From Bactericera cockerelli (Eukaryota > Arthropoda > Insecta > Hemiptera > Triozidae), in the NCBI GenBank assembly GCA_024516035.1, contig CM044959.1:36049876-36113875 (forward strand): a stretch of DNA of 64,000 nucleotides. Direction: 5' to 3'. Below are positions 11,122 to 24,443 of this stretch, in pieces; within the stretch, counting starts at the first letter, position 1; each line of letters starts with the position of its first letter. Position numbers and translations under genes: made by a program. The notes under the pieces are model-generated. The model was not told where the DNA came from, did not search any database, and saw nothing but the letters and a program-made list of their open reading frames with translations.

Positions 11122-13008
11122 GTTTCAAAAGGGTTATGAAGAATATAGATATATCTATTTTAAAGAACTATAAAATAATAATAAAGAAAAAGATAAAATG
11201 CTTTCCTAAAAACAAAATTGACTAGAGACCAAAAATCATATGAAGAAATGAAATGCCAATGAAAAAGAATGAGAGTTTAGACAGAAATGGGGAGGAAGGA
11301 CAGATAACTAACGTGAAGTTAAGAAAATATGTTGTAAAATTATAACTAATATAAAAAGAGATAAAAAAAATCTTTCAAAAGCTCATGAAATATTGAAGAG
11401 CTTTAAGAAAAAGAAAAAAATATACATTACAATGTTTTTACAAAGCATTTTCACTTTATTTTTAGGTAAGTACCTGAAAAAATTTTAAAATGACCGACCT
11501 CTGTAGCTTGATCGACAATGCGACGAACTTGTACTAAACCTGAAGTTCATGGTTCGAGTCCCAAGTCGGTAAAAATTTAGGTAATTGTGACAACACGCTA
11601 GAGATTAACACAAATATAACATTTTACATTATGAAGTACTAAAATGATGAAAATATTTGTGAGACATGCATGGTAATTATTTTAATATATGCACTTTCAT
11701 AGATGAGAGTACTTAATGCACCTTAACTGTATTGCGAGGGTGAGTCCCAAAAGAAAAGCAAAAATATTACATTTTGACAAGATCTTCTCCACTAGAAGAG
11801 AAACGAATATTCTGTTTTCAAACCATACACCTCTCATTTTGGATTTTTTTTTAATGATTGTTTTGACCTTTAAAGTCTGACCACCATACACCCAATTTGG
11901 AAAGTTTGTTAGATACGAGAGAATAAGGGTGAAATAGGAGGACAAGTCTACCTCGTAAAATTTTCTTGGGGGGAGAATAGAACAGATAATGAAGAAGATG
12001 AAAAGAACGAATGAAAGTTAAAGAAGAAAGATAATGTAGCAAATTAAAACCACCACCAACATAGATAAAGCAGAATATATAACAAATCGTACAACCAACA
12101 CCACTAGACCATGGAGCCCACTTCCCAATTTCATCCTGCAAAGAGTATTTTGCTTAAATTTTAATATTACTTCCGATGATTTTTTAAAAATGTATTATGT
12201 TATGTGTCAAAGAGGTTGGTTGTACCTACTATGTAAGTTCACAAGAGCACGAATTTATATTATTCCTGATTCAGGAATTGAAAAATTGACAACCATTGAA
12301 ATTGATAACACTAAAATTTCTTTTCAAACATCTTCTTGGTATAGAAATCCATTAAAGTGTATTTTTTCCAATAAAAAAATCTTATAGTTTGTAAGATATT
12401 GTTCAAGAATTTGTAGAAAAAAATGTGGAAGTAGCTTAATAGTGAAGATAACCAGATCCTAAGATACCATCACCAATACCTTGTGATTACCAAAATTTAA
12501 AAATAAAAAATTCTTTCATTAAAAGTAATGAAAATTTAATCTTACTGTGCCATCTTGAAGCAGTGATTCTCAAAAAATAGTACCTACTGGGTAAATGAGC
12601 TCACGATCGATGGGCTGATTAGCATTAGCAGCTCATCTCATTAGCAGCTCATAGATAAAAGTATCTAATTTGAATGTACATGTACACTCATAGTTTAAAA
12701 CATATTCTATAATGCTCAACTTTGTTTAGAATTAGATTATTATGCGTTGTAAAATACATTCAGTGAAAATTAAATGTCTTAACGATAGTATTTTCAAACT
12801 GGAATGCGAACGGAAATGGAGAACCACTGCTTAAAGACCATAGAGTGCTATGAATATCAGAGCGAACAAAAGTCGCGAAAGAATCGTGCGTGCACCCTTC
12901 ACCGAAGCAATTCCATGCTTCCCCGGTCACCATAGAGAGAGTTTATCCTTCACCAGAGTTAGACGTGGCGGCTCGTGAGTAATTACAAAATGTAGGACCT
13001 CTTCTCAC
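11122..13008. other. Intronic/intergenic, no gene seen
   Basis: AT-rich sequence with only short chance reading frames. The one recognisable item is the SINE at 11492-11625. The downstream continuation of the minus-strand Ig gene should lie here or beyond the window, but no further exon could be identified. Confidence 0.5.
11492..11625 (+). repeat. SINE family C copy
   Basis: A tRNA-like head with CTCTGTAGCTTGATCGA (A-box region) and GGTTCGAGTCCC (B-box) is followed by AAAATTTAGGTAATTGTGAC and GATTAACACAAATATAAC. The same order occurs at 14118-14265 and 62668-62795, so this is a dispersed tRNA-derived SINE rather than a tRNA gene. Confidence 0.7.
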
Positions 13009-13086
13009 CTGGCACAGAGAGGGCGGCTGAGGTTTCGACGGTGCCCACGGCGTTCACAGCGGTGCAGGAATAGTTGCCCGCGTCAA
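13009..13086 (-). CDS. Ig I-set exon, F and G strands (spectrin/Ig gene)
   Basis: Acceptor CCCTCCCCCAG and donor GTGAGAAG bound a 78-bp exon. It encodes the diagnostic end of an I-set Ig domain: DAGNYSCTAVNAVG, with the F-strand cysteine and tyrosine corner, then VETSAALSV. It completes the domain that starts in the exon at 14329-14509. The joined frame works only if one base is removed from that upstream exon. This is the last exon of the gene I can find in the window. The sequence resembles sarcomeric Ig modules (projectin, obscurin, titin-like), which are too alike to name the gene. Confidence 0.85.
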
Positions 13087-14117
13087 CTGGGGGAGGGTAA
13101 GACAATGTGGGGTTTAGAATTGGCAATGCAAGTGATTTAAGAAAATCAGGGTTTAGAATTATTGGCAAGTGATAATGTAAAGTAAAGATTAGAAATATTA
13201 CATGACTTGTTACAGTGAAGTAATTTAGGGTAAACAATACTTCTCTTTTGAAAGAACGTGTTAATCAAACTATTTAAACTTCGAGCGTTCGAGGCTTTCT
13301 TTTTTGAATTAATTTTCCTATTCAGAACTAAAAATATTGTACGGGGGATATTCCAAATCTCAGATTTCCAATTTTGTTTATCATTGATAATGGATGCTTA
13401 AAAACTGTTTCCCACTGAGCGCAACATTTTGAATAGCATGAGAGAGTGTCGCATTGTTTCATTATACTCTCGTTCTTTAGAATCAGAAAGAGACCGAATC
13501 TCACTGACTGTACCTTTGCTCCGCAACGCATTGTAATGAACTTTTAGATATTTAGCTCATTGAAAAATGACTCCAGTAAAAAAGTGCTATAGACACAGCC
13601 ACGCCTCTTCGTTTAGTAAGAATATATGACTGCAATAATTTTATTTTCTTTGTCAATTTATTATATTATTAAACACTTTATTATATAAGAAGGTGTATAT
13701 AACTAAAAAGTTGAAAAACACCACCACTTTAATATAATAGAATATAGAGATTAGATAAGAAGACATAAGTACAATACAAATAATTATTATAAAAATGAAA
13801 AAAATCGAAACAATATTTACAATAAAAGGAAAAAGAAAAGAAAATATATATAAACATGTCCTAACTAAAGGGCGTGGTTATTGCCTATGGCAATCTCTTC
13901 CACCCAACCCTTGTTAAAAATAAAAATTGGATATTCTTCTTCTAAATCTATCTTTTTCCCGCTTAGGCAGGGTCGGCGTTGCGTGTCTACCTTCTCCATA
14001 CTTCGGTCTTGTCCCTCATTTATTCTCATATCTCTTCCTCACGGTTTCTCCATGTCTTCTTAGGTCTTCGTTGTCCTCTGTATCCTGGCATCTGTATATT
14101 TCTTACTTTCTTTCCTA

Positions 14118-14265
14118 TGGCTTGATTGATAAGGCGGCGGGCTGTAACCTGGATGTCGGTGTTCAAGTCCCGGTTTCAGCGTAAATTTAGTTAAACGAGT
14201 TTGAGTAGTTGTGATATCACGATAGTGATTAACACAAATATGATAACTTTTAACTTTCAAAACTT
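14118..14265 (+). repeat. SINE family C copy
   Basis: Head with GATTGATAAGGCGGCGGGC, B-box GTTCAAGTCCC, then GTAAATTTAGTTAAACGAG and TAGTGATTAACACAAATATG. It aligns in order with the copies at 11492 and 62668. It lies in the intron between two Ig exons. Confidence 0.68.
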
Positions 14266-14328
14266 ACTTTCTTTCCTACGTAGTCAATTTTTCTCTATAA
14301 AATAATATTGGATCATAAAAGAACTCAC

Positions 14329-14509
14329 AGGGATATGCATGCGGTAAGCGTGAGCCTGCACACGCCGTTCCTGAACTCTATCTGGTGCTGATGGCTGGGC
14401 TGTAGAGCCTGGCCGTCCTTGGCCCAGGTGACCAGGGGGGCGGGTCCTGCTTGCACGATGCACTCGAATCTGGCCACGCCTCCACTCACCACAGCGATGT
14501 CGCGCAGTG
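14329..14509 (-). CDS. Ig I-set exon, B to E strands
   Basis: A 181-bp exon between acceptor TTTCTCCCAG and donor GTGAGT. It encodes LRDIAVVSGGVARFECIVQ, the B-strand cysteine of an Ig domain, then APLVTWAKDGQAL with the core tryptophan, and an E strand RNGVCRLTL. The domain continues in the exon at 13009-13086. As written, the last 25 bases are out of frame with that exon. A single extra base near 14350 (CTT instead of CT) would explain this, because the other frame gives an ordinary Ig sequence leading into DAGNYSC. I read it as an assembly error in an intact exon. Confidence 0.83.
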
Positions 14510-15309
14510 CTGGGAGAAACGTCGAATATTATTAAAATATTTTTTTTTTAAGGAAGGGCGGGAAAAATCTTTTAAAAACACCCAGATCTTAGCCTGGGGT
14601 GTGGGATTTCCACCCACTAAAAAACCCACCTTTCCTGATAGCATACTGCACTTGGAACCAAAATAAAATAATAGGTTCTTTTTTCAATCGAAAAATAAAC
14701 TTTATTTAGCAAAAGTAAAGTTGCAAGAGGATAGAGGGCCTTTTGAAAATCTGAAGATAGGCGCTCAAGTGTATTTTTGAGGTCCGATTTTTCGAGTTGC
14801 GTCTGGATCACATATTGTAATTTTAGATCTGTAGCTTCAACCGTTCAAGAGTTATTACTTGTGACGTGACAGACGCTGCGTACCGACACTTCTTACCCAT
14901 CAGAGGGGAGACATACTACGAGATAGACAATCTACAATGCAGAACACCAACGCCTACGTAGCTACTGTTTCATGCTACTAAATAGAAAAGGCTGTGAAAC
15001 ACTCATCTATTTAAAAGTGACTATTAAAAAACAACTATTGTCATTCAACACCTCTTTCGAGTATTGTTTCCAGATTTCCCATAGTATCATCACGTTGAAT
15101 GGATCGCCAAGGCAAATCTATTATTGACTTGCGGTTTTCAACAGGTTCTTTGAAATTCTTTTATCACGGATTTATCACCTAAATAATACGTCTACTTATG
15201 TCAGAAATATCGAAAAATCTGCATCGATTTTTTTTCCCCCAGATTTGATAGAAAAATAAATTTCAATTTTTTGTGGACTGAAGTATTTAGATACACAAGC
15301 AAAACTCAC

Positions 15310-15407
15310 TGTTATGAAAATAGGTAGTCTCCGGGGCGGTGCATAGTCTGTGGGGAAACTCGAGTCTGTGAGTGTGATGACTTTTTCTAGAGGGAGGCTG
15401 GGGGAAC
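15310..15407 (-). CDS. Linker and start of an Ig domain
   Basis: Acceptor TTTTCAG and donor GTGAGT enclose 98 bp. In one frame this reads SPSLPLEKVITLTDSS, then YAPPRRLPIFIT, the typical short linker and A strand that precede an I-set domain. The next exon supplies LRDIAVV. Joining them needs one more G at the junction (ACAG before GTGAGT), so one base seems to be missing from the assembly. The other two frames are less plausible (one stops, one is His/Arg-rich). Confidence 0.65.
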
Positions 15408-18400
15408 CTGAAAAGTGAAATATTTTTAATAATTGCTTAATTTCTCAAAGACTGTCAGGAATAGAAAATTACAGAATAGTAACTTTTAACGAAATTCCTG
15501 AATACTTAATGATAGAGTATAAAATTGTCATAATCCCCCAATTGCATTGTTGGTTATCATATTGTCTTGATTTTATCCCAAACCAAAACAGGAATTCTCT
15601 CAATTAGAGCATTCCTCCGAGTCTGGGAAACGATGCCAGTAAAAAGTAAACCTTTGAAACCTTAACTAAAATCAAACGTCAAAAGAAAAAGTTGAAAACG
15701 TCGACAGCAAGAGAAAAAAAAAAGATTGTCTAATGACAAAGGAGAAAAAATATGCAGAAAATTGTTTTTTAGACAAACTATTTCAATTTGTGCAATAAAG
15801 ATTCTGAAACATACGTAAAATATAATTACCAAGAACAAATAGAAAATTATTAAACTAATAACATTAAAATAAAACAATATAAATTATAGATCTCACATAA
15901 CCGTTACAGAATTTGAGCCCATAAATACAACGTACAGATTATAACATTACATTTTTAATAATGAAATAAAAGATAATAAAAATTAAAGCTATGAAGCATT
16001 TACCAAACCCACAAAAAAATATAAAATAAAAGAACATTTAATAACGATTAATGTAAATTATCATTGTAACCATGCAAATACTCTCCATACAGAAATTCGA
16101 TATATAGGTATAATAATACATAAAGTTCTTGAAGGAAAAGTATCGAAAAATCAAAAATTTATCTAGGGAAATAAAGCCTTTTTTGCTAGATTGAAACTAC
16201 CAGAGTAGATTTATCTACAGACAGAAGCCATAAAAATCGTTTCATAAACCAAAATTAAGAAAACAGGACAAGAGTAACATTAATTAACATTTAGAAGGTG
16301 ATGAGTCTTCTAATACATAGAACATAAAGCAGCCGCCCTAGATCCATCACCAAGCTTTCACAAAAAGGCGAAACATTCAAAATATACCAAACTGATGGAA
16401 ACCTTTCACTGTTGAGAGGAGGCTCGTGGTCACACAAGCGGGTACGTGTCCATGATAAACTGCGGCAGTGTACATGGGACAGGTGGTGGAAGATAGCGTG
16501 CTGGCTGGGTGATGAACCCAAATTGAGCTGGTTGAACCAGTGTGGTATTGAATCACAACTCCAGAATGGATGAGAAGTAAAGGGTACAGAAGAAGATTCG
16601 TAATTCCAAAAAAAATGGAGAAGTTTGGCAGATATCCATAATGCATTCAGAAATTTTGGGTCAATGGTTTGAGATATTCGATGAATATTTTCAAAGTTCT
16701 TCACGCGTTCGGATCGTTCTAAAAGTCGCAAGTTCAAATCGTGTTTTGCTCAAGGTCTTAACGCCACGTCTAGAATTCTCTTTTCATGCTTTCAAATATT
16801 TGGCAGGTGCGCAGTAATGAAGGAGTCTGCCTTGCAACTTGATAATGGTGCGTCCTTTGTAAATTTATCGACCGACTTTCTTGAACATCTCATGCATTTG
16901 ACTGCGTGGGTCGTCACACTATCATAGTATTTACACATTTTTCGTTTGGTAGGATTAATAGCTTCATGTTTCACAGGAATAAGAATGGCTCGTTCACAAT
17001 AGGGTTAGCAACAAGAAGTGTTACTGTACAGTTGACTGTGAAACAGTTTCGATCAAATCGGATTTCTATAGCTTTACTCGTGTGGTGAATACCCTTGATC
17101 TAGCAAACATACTACTTTCGAGTGCAAACGCATCATGAAGGGTTGGATCATTTAAGAATTTTTTTGATTCACTGAATACCGTAGTGTTGTGCTGTGGTAT
17201 GGGCATGTCTCATGTTGAATGGAATGCAATGGCATCTTTTTAGCTTAAAGGCTCTTGTAGCGAAAACTTTCCAATACTTAGACTGTTTATAACTCGAGAG
17301 TCACCGTTCCTGTTTCGTACTTAAGCTCGTAGGTTTTGAACGTAGCTTTAGCTTCTCAGAATGAAGTGGGGATATCCCTAGGAAAATAGAGATTTTTTAC
17401 AATGGTACATGATGCATATTACAAATCTTTGACAAACTCTGAAATGGTTTTAAAAAAAAAATATTTGATCAATCAACTGGTAACAAATTTGAAGTAGGTA
17501 TATCTGGTATATTCTAGTACTAACAACCGTTGAGAAGTGATTACAAAGATGTGATTTTTACAATTTGTTCATAAAATTTAATTTGGCTTACCATAGTTTG
17601 TCGATTTGAAGTTATGGCTGCCAGAAGTTCCATTGTCAACTGGTGTTGAGAGTTGAAATATTGCTCGCTGCTGCAACTATGCTGGTGGGTGAGATAAACT
17701 GGTTCAGTTGTTGAACCGACACGAATTGTTTGAAACTGATGGAAATGGGAAATGCCAATACCTCAACGATTAATAATAACAATTTTAGTGTCTAAAATGT
17801 AAATTTTTAAATTTCTGAACTTTTGATATAAATTAACAGACGAAGGATTGAAAAATCTATTTGAAACACCTATACAACAGCAATTTTATGAATTTTGGAT
17901 TACTAAGCATTATGCCAATTCTTTTTTGACTGGGTGACCACCATGTTCATTAGATAATTCATTTTTGTTTATGGTCAGTCTTTACACTTCATGCAAGCCC
18001 TTCTTGCCTTCTTCATATTTAATTTTAGATGGGCGAATATGTGCCGTGATTTGGATAAATAACCAAGCATTTCTTTTATAAGAACCATAAATAATTCAAA
18101 TTTGAAGATACACTCGGATATTCAAAAAATTACCAAAAGATTAAACGGTTTATGCAGTATAAGTAGAAGTATCCTGCTCCTATCGTCCATTGAGAGTAAT
18201 GCATTCCTTGTGAGTTGAATGGACATTCTGAATTCCAGCATAACTCGGCATCATTTGCTGATAAATGAAATTGATGATTCCAACATAACTTGAAGTAACT
18301 TTGTTAGAATCCTTGGACTGACATCGTACTTACTCTCATTAGACAAGCAAAGCACGGCGCAGAATATAAAGCTTTAAAGGCAATTTAGAAAGCTCTTGTT

Positions 18401-18727
18401 GATAAGCATTACTCACTCAAATCAAATTTCTCCTGGAATAGCGCTTATCCCTAAGGCTTTATTTACAGGTCATGTATATTGAAAATTGACACGTTCACAC
18501 TAAAATAACACAGCTTTCACAGAAAAACGTTTTAAAATTTCTTGTAAAACCTAAGTTACTTCAAAATCTCGCTTTTTTTTACACTTTAATTTAAACATTC
18601 CATATTAAAATTGGTCACCTATTTTCATTTTGTTTGGGTTTAATAACTTCAAAATACATATTAAAATAAATTTGGTGGCTTGAACAGTTACCCAATTAAC
18701 GCTACACTGAAAGCATACACACGAGTC
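15408..18727. other. Intronic, no gene or recognisable repeat seen
   Basis: AT-rich DNA with short, frame-random reading frames. The longest, on the minus strand at 16291-16737, lacks splice sites and domain-like sequence. No SINE head or TIR was recognised. It appears to be intron of the minus-strand Ig gene. Confidence 0.5.
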
Positions 18728-21700
18728 CTATGGAAAATGGAGGACTGAGAACACTTCCCTCCTGAGTTTCTGTTTCGCCTCCACTTCGAATCTCCTCTTC
18801 ATCTCCCCACTCGCAAGACGCCTTGACCACTCCAGCAGAGAGTCCCCCACATCCCCACTCCCCGCTTCATGACCGGTGGTTTCTCAACATTCATGGAGCG
18901 GTGAAATTCCCCCCCCACTCTCACTTTGGGGCTGGGGTCCTCAAAAACTTTTCGTCAAATTCTGCCCAAATATAACGAATTTGGAAAGGGGGGACATGCA
19001 AAAGGGTTCGCTTCACTTGAACACTATTACCGCTTTTACTGAAAGCGAACTTGTTGACACCAATAAACTTGACATTTGGTTGCTTTGGACATGCTATCAA
19101 TCTGTGGCCTCAAATCGTAATGACAGATTTTCGAATTCTACCAGGGCACGGCCTGAAACCGTGAAACGACGACGTTTCGGCGTCGACAAATTAGCCGCCC
19201 GGTCTTATGGTTCTTCTGTGTCCGAATCAAAGGTCGCCACTTGGGTTGATTTTCCCTTCGTATCGCTTTTCAAGTCACTCTCGCGAAATTCGCCCTTAAC
19301 AAATCTGGACGGATTCCCGGGGGCGGACAATGTTTTGCGTGTCGATTTCGATAGTTCCACGGAGTTTCAGCGTTTTTTTTGCGGGGAGGAAAGGTGTATT
19401 GGGAACTATAACACTCTTAAACTAAGAAAAAAAAAGCGGCAAGATCAACTAATAAGGGCATCAATGTCAACAATGTTAAAATGTCCGGTGTTAAATCTAT
19501 CGGATTGATCCCCAAAAAAATAGAATACACCATTTTTTATACTTCCTGGATTTCACTACGAGGTCAAAGTTGTAAGTACAAAGAACAATAAATTTCAAAT
19601 TTACACATCAAAAGGTTTAAATATCAACTAAGACCCCATTTTTTAGTTCACTTGGAAGTACTTTGCCTCCTTGTACCTAAAAAATATTAAATACAAAATA
19701 AACGATCATCAGAAAAAAATCAGCATTTACATTTTAGGTCAAGCTTTAATTCTTATTTCTCAAAACCAAGTAAAAAGTGGAATTTACAAAAGATGGTTAA
19801 TTTGGGTCGGGCGGGTTTTTGGGTTTGATATTTTTAAAAAAATTATATCAAAATTATATTAATGGTGGTACTCTTCAATAAAAATATTGCTTTCCAAAGG
19901 TTTATTTCTAATATTGGGCATGTTATAAACACGGCAGAAATATACTCTGTAACTCAAAATTATTTTGATTTGGGATTCCTTCTCCTTAAAAATACATTTA
20001 TTTTTTTTCAAAAATACAGAGAAAATTTCATTAAATTGCAATTCAAACTTTGATTTTAATTAATACTTGACAATATTTCAAACCAAAAATACAAAAAAAA
20101 AAAAATGAAAATTTTTGTAAACATAAGTTAGTAAATGTTTCGGTTAAGACAACAAACAACCCTTTTTGGTTTAGTCCAACATTGGATCCTTCCGTGATAC
20201 TTTCACTGGAAGGATTCCTCAGTGTCAGCCATTAGCCCACACCCTCCTTTATTGTGTCCATTCCTCTTCGAGTAAGTTGAAAGCAATCAGGATCTCGGGG
20301 TGATCCAGGCTTCAGCCCCGGAATAACATCTGTATTACCTGGCTAAAGTCTCGTTGAATCCATCATGTTTACGGTTGGATCGGCCAAAGGCCTGGCGCCG
20401 TTTTCCAAAAGAAAGGCGGAAGAGGACGCCCTGGTCTTTTCAAGCGCCAGTTCTCGATCTCCGAGTCACTGCGAACTGGTGTCAAGTCGCGTGGTATTCT
20501 TTCCTTTCAAAAGCCAATTTAGACTTAGAGCGATCTGCAAGGGGTGGATAAGAGAATTTCTTTTTCTTGATGAAAAATTTTTGGTTTTTTTATTTCTTTC
20601 TCCACATATCCTTTATCAGTTTAATCACTTCGTGAGGTAGAGCTTTCAGTGACATTTGAACGAATTGGGTACCACAGCTGTACTTGAAGAAATTCTGAAC
20701 AAAAAGGGCCCAAAACCCTTTTTGGCGCGGAAGGTTCAAAAAGGTTTCTTCAACAACGAGGATTCAGTAAGACCCCGTATTTGTTGTGATTTAAACGATT
20801 GCTACCTACGTAAACTCCTAAATTTGAATAAAAACCTGCTCATTACACTTAATTGGGACTTTTGAAGTCTACTCGGTAAGGACAAGCATGTTTTGTATTC
20901 TTGGATTCACTTTCGTGGCCTTCCATTTGTATACTGTTCGCATAGGTTTTGGCTGGAAAGGCGGATAGTATTACTAGGTTTTGAGTAGTTATTAACGAAC
21001 GGCTTTTCTTTTATAGAACTGTAGATCGACTTGTGAGAGAGTAGTCTGTTTACGGGAATTAAATAGATGGTGGAGATGGTTTAACCCTGGGCGTACAACA
21101 TTCTGTGGTGTTTCAGTTTTTGACCCAAGGAGGAACACCTTTTTGATTATCTTTGGAGGACCTTGCTTAAATTTTTTCGAAGGAAATTGTGACTTGGGTA
21201 ATCACGAGTGGTGAAACATATGGACCGGGGGTTTTGTAAGGAGGGGAGGAGCAGCGACATACTGGGCTTGGGGAACTGAGGATAGGGGGGAGGGGTTTGT
21301 CTACACAGGAGTGCGGGGCACTGTACACAGGGCTGGAGGAGGATTGACAGGGCGGGGTGGGCGTTTGTAGACTGGGGGGTCAGGGGATTGTACACAGGCT
21401 GAGAAGCAGCTTTTTGACGGCCTGGATGAGGTACTTCTTCTTCCTGCGATATTTCCTAACCACGCAAGTCGTTTGGCTTCCCGTCCTCGACGTCTTTTTC
21501 CGGACCGGAAAAAAACTTCTGGCTCAAAGTTGTTTAGGGTACATTGCTTGAAGCATGGGCCCACATTTTTCCATTTTGACAACCCTCCACGGAGGTCTCG
21601 AAAACACATCTTCTTACTTCAAAAGGGAAACTCACGATTTCCTAATACTTTAGGGAGGAGGCTAGCAAAGGAGGCAGGACGTACTATTTCACTTTCCTGT

Positions 21701-22640
21701 GAACTTGTCGTCCCATTTTTTTCCATAGATACACCTTTCCTGAGGGTCGCGGCTTGTGGGTCCACATAATATCGCTTGAGGCTTAGCACAGCCCATACCG
21801 TTGTACTCTGGCTGATAGTGGGAGGCGAGGTCACATTTTTGCCAAAATAAGTCACGTTCTTAAGACTCTACGGCTTCTCGGCATGCTCCTCTACGCAGTT
21901 TTCTCTGACACCAAATTTATCCACCTTAGGGTGCTTCTTTTTAAAAACCTTCTTTGTGATCCTTCAATATTTTTTACTCTTTCAATATGTTTCCTGTGGT
22001 TTTGCAGAGGTGCATAACACTTTCATGGAGGGGCCTGGTTTCTAATAGAAGGGGTTTCATTATAAGGTTGAGCACGGTGAAACAGTTTCCAATACTTTAC
22101 TTTTTGTTCTGAAAGCTGCTCTCCGTGACGTCTGCTAGGAACACGGGGAATGGCATTCTTTCTTTTTTGTCACTGTAAAACTTGGAGGTAACGGTTTTTC
22201 TGTTTCTTTCAAAAATTCTCTCATTTCATTTTCCTTGATGATATTCTTGAAAAAGTCAAGGCAATTTCTTCGGAATCGGTCCCATTTCTACAATTCCCTC
22301 GCTTGATTCGCTATTCACAAAGGGTTGTTTTGTTGACTCAATTGCTTATTCTCGAGATACGTTTTGTTATCCACTGTACAGGGATGACGTTTTCCTTGTG
22401 AGTCCTCGGACCGATGACTGAATACTGTAACATTTCTGGCATGAAATCGTTATGACTTTCATTGGCTTTTTGCCCCTCCTTACAGCGTTTTGGATACACC
22501 CCACATTTTTTGAGTGCGAAGGTCGATTGATTTTTTTGTTGTTTGAAAAAGTTGGAGGATTCGAATAGTCCACGCGCGCAATTTGTCTTCATTAAAACTT
22601 TAGTGAATGGACAGAAAGACAAGAAGAACAAAAACATTAA
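18728..22640 (-). pseudogene. Unidentified large coding-like sequence nested in an intron
   Basis: On the minus strand, long runs of sense-like codons follow one another in shifting frames. Examples, 5' to 3': KECHSPCS-type Lys/Glu-rich sequence near 22200; FKKKHPKVDKFGVREN near 21930; KRYYVDPQAATLRKG near 21760; a stop-free stretch of about 65 codons at 21185-20998 containing NVVRPGLNHLHHLF; VQMSLKALPHEVIKLIKD near 20640; STPKRRRFTVSGRALVEFEN near 19160; a stop-free stretch of about 59 codons near 19100-18920 containing KFIGVNKFAFSKSGNSVQ; and an Arg/Glu-rich end with a stop at 18728. The protein would be basic, hydrophilic and Ser/Pro-rich, perhaps nuclear. I recognise no domain. The plus-strand frame at 18876-19508 is probably its shadow. 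It could be a retrocopy, a transposon gene, or host exons with sequencing errors. Confidence 0.5.
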
Positions 22641-24443
22641 AACCCGTCACCGAAATACATACAACAAGGACAGATTTGCGTGATAAATCAATGGTTTTTA
22701 CTATAAATTGATTCACTATTTTTTTTAAGAAATTGCATGGCCAAAAATAAGCCCTACACATTGAGTTCTACATAAGAAACCTTTGGAATTTTTACCGTTT
22801 TTGGTCAAAATTTTTTTTTAAACCCTAATTTTTACCAATGAATGCACCCTTTGCAAATGACTTAAAATAACAATAAAATACTGTCCCCCTTTTTTAAACA
22901 GAAATTTAAAAGATTAAGGTTTTTTTTAATACTTTTCATTTGAATAAAAATAAGGCCTATTACTAATATAACCAACCCATGAAACCAATACCACATGCAA
23001 CCCGACATTCTCCTTATTAGATAGACACATCAAGGACCTAAAATTGGTTTATCCTAAATGAAGATTTAGAATGGGTAAATTGAATATAAGAATAAAGGTA
23101 TGCATAATTAAATAATGCAGGATGATGCTCTTCTTTTAAACTTGGTAAAATAAATGTGGATAGTGCGACGGGAGACAGCTAAATACTAAATAGGTAGTAC
23201 ATTATGAAAAATTCAACATGCTGTTAGAATATTAAACGAGATCGATGCACGAAAAGGGCGTGGTCAGTAAAAAATAAATTTGATTGACAAAGAATTTCCT
23301 CTCGTTCTTCCACAGACGATGGCAAAAAAAAACTTATAAGTAAAAAAAAACGAACGCATTTCTTCAAACTCCTACTAAAACTCAATAAAAAGATACTATT
23401 TTTCCTTTTTTTTACCACAAAGTAATTATGTACAATTGACATAAAATTATATTTATGGGGTAAATTTTAAAACAAAATCAAATGAAGAACACTATAAAAA
23501 TTAACTCGCCTAAAAAAATAAATCAAAACTAATTAGAATTTGAAAAACAAATTGGAAACTTAAGTTTATTTTGTAAAATCCAAAAAACCACCGACGAAGG
23601 CTGCGGAGGTCCTGGTTGAAGGATAACATGCAGGTGGGGGGAAGCATTTCTCTGTATCCACGTCTCGTACTTTGGGGTTCCCCCCCTCATTCGTACTTCA
23701 CCTTAGGGCCACGTTTGACAGGTTGCTAAGATATATTTTCATTAATAAGGTGAAATCCATGAGTTTTAAATGGAATAATAAAATTAAATAAAAAAACAGA
23801 AAAAAGAATCTCAAGCTTTTCTTAAAACTTCCGATTTCAATATAGAAATTTCTCCGAAAAAAATCTTTTGATTTAGGTTTTGATGTGTTTTTGTTAAAGT
23901 GCATACTTATTCAACAAACATATCAACGCGCTCTCGTCTTAGATGGAAAAAAAAGGGAAAAAATACATTTCGAGTGGTTGGAATGTATTCGGGAGAGAAA
24001 TTCCACAAGCATTAATTTGAAGAACTACTTGAAATTAAAAACAAAAGAATGACAACAAAGTTTCACCAAAAATGAGGAAATTATCATATAGTGTTTTTTT
24101 TTTTAAAGCTTATTAGAGGACAAACAGCAAATAAAAAATTAAGAAAAAAAAGAAAAAAAAAAAAAAACAAACAATGACAAAAAAATAAGTAAAAAAAAAA
24201 GAAAATAACAATAATGTTTCCTACCTAAAAGGGCGGGGTTATTGCCGTGGCAATTGTTTAAACACAATCGTAATATCTAATTATCAAACTAACTTTACTA
24301 AATTTTTGCTTAGCTGGACTTAAAACTTTTGCTTTGCCCTTATTAATTTACAAACAACATTTATAATTCCCGCCTTATTTATCAAGCTAAGACAACAACT
24401 GAGGTCGGTGTTATAATAGGGTATTTTTCATATTTTTGTATAC
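22641..24443. other. Intronic, AT-rich, with one doubtful coding fragment
   Basis: Mostly A/T-rich sequence with many homopolymers. The only GC-richer island is at 23580-23720. On the minus strand it gives proline-rich frames (one includes GPPQPSSVVFW), which could be an eroded exon of the Ig gene. No frame is convincing and no clean splice sites bound it. Confidence 0.4.

Noticed and set aside
16291..16737. A 148-codon minus-strand reading frame
   Set aside because: No splice sites, no recognisable motif, and no Ig or linker character; chance frame in an intron.
18876..19508. The longest clean plus-strand reading frame in the region (210 codons)
   Set aside because: Its peptide has no domain-like pattern, while the minus strand of the same stretch reads as coding across frame breaks; it is most likely a shadow.
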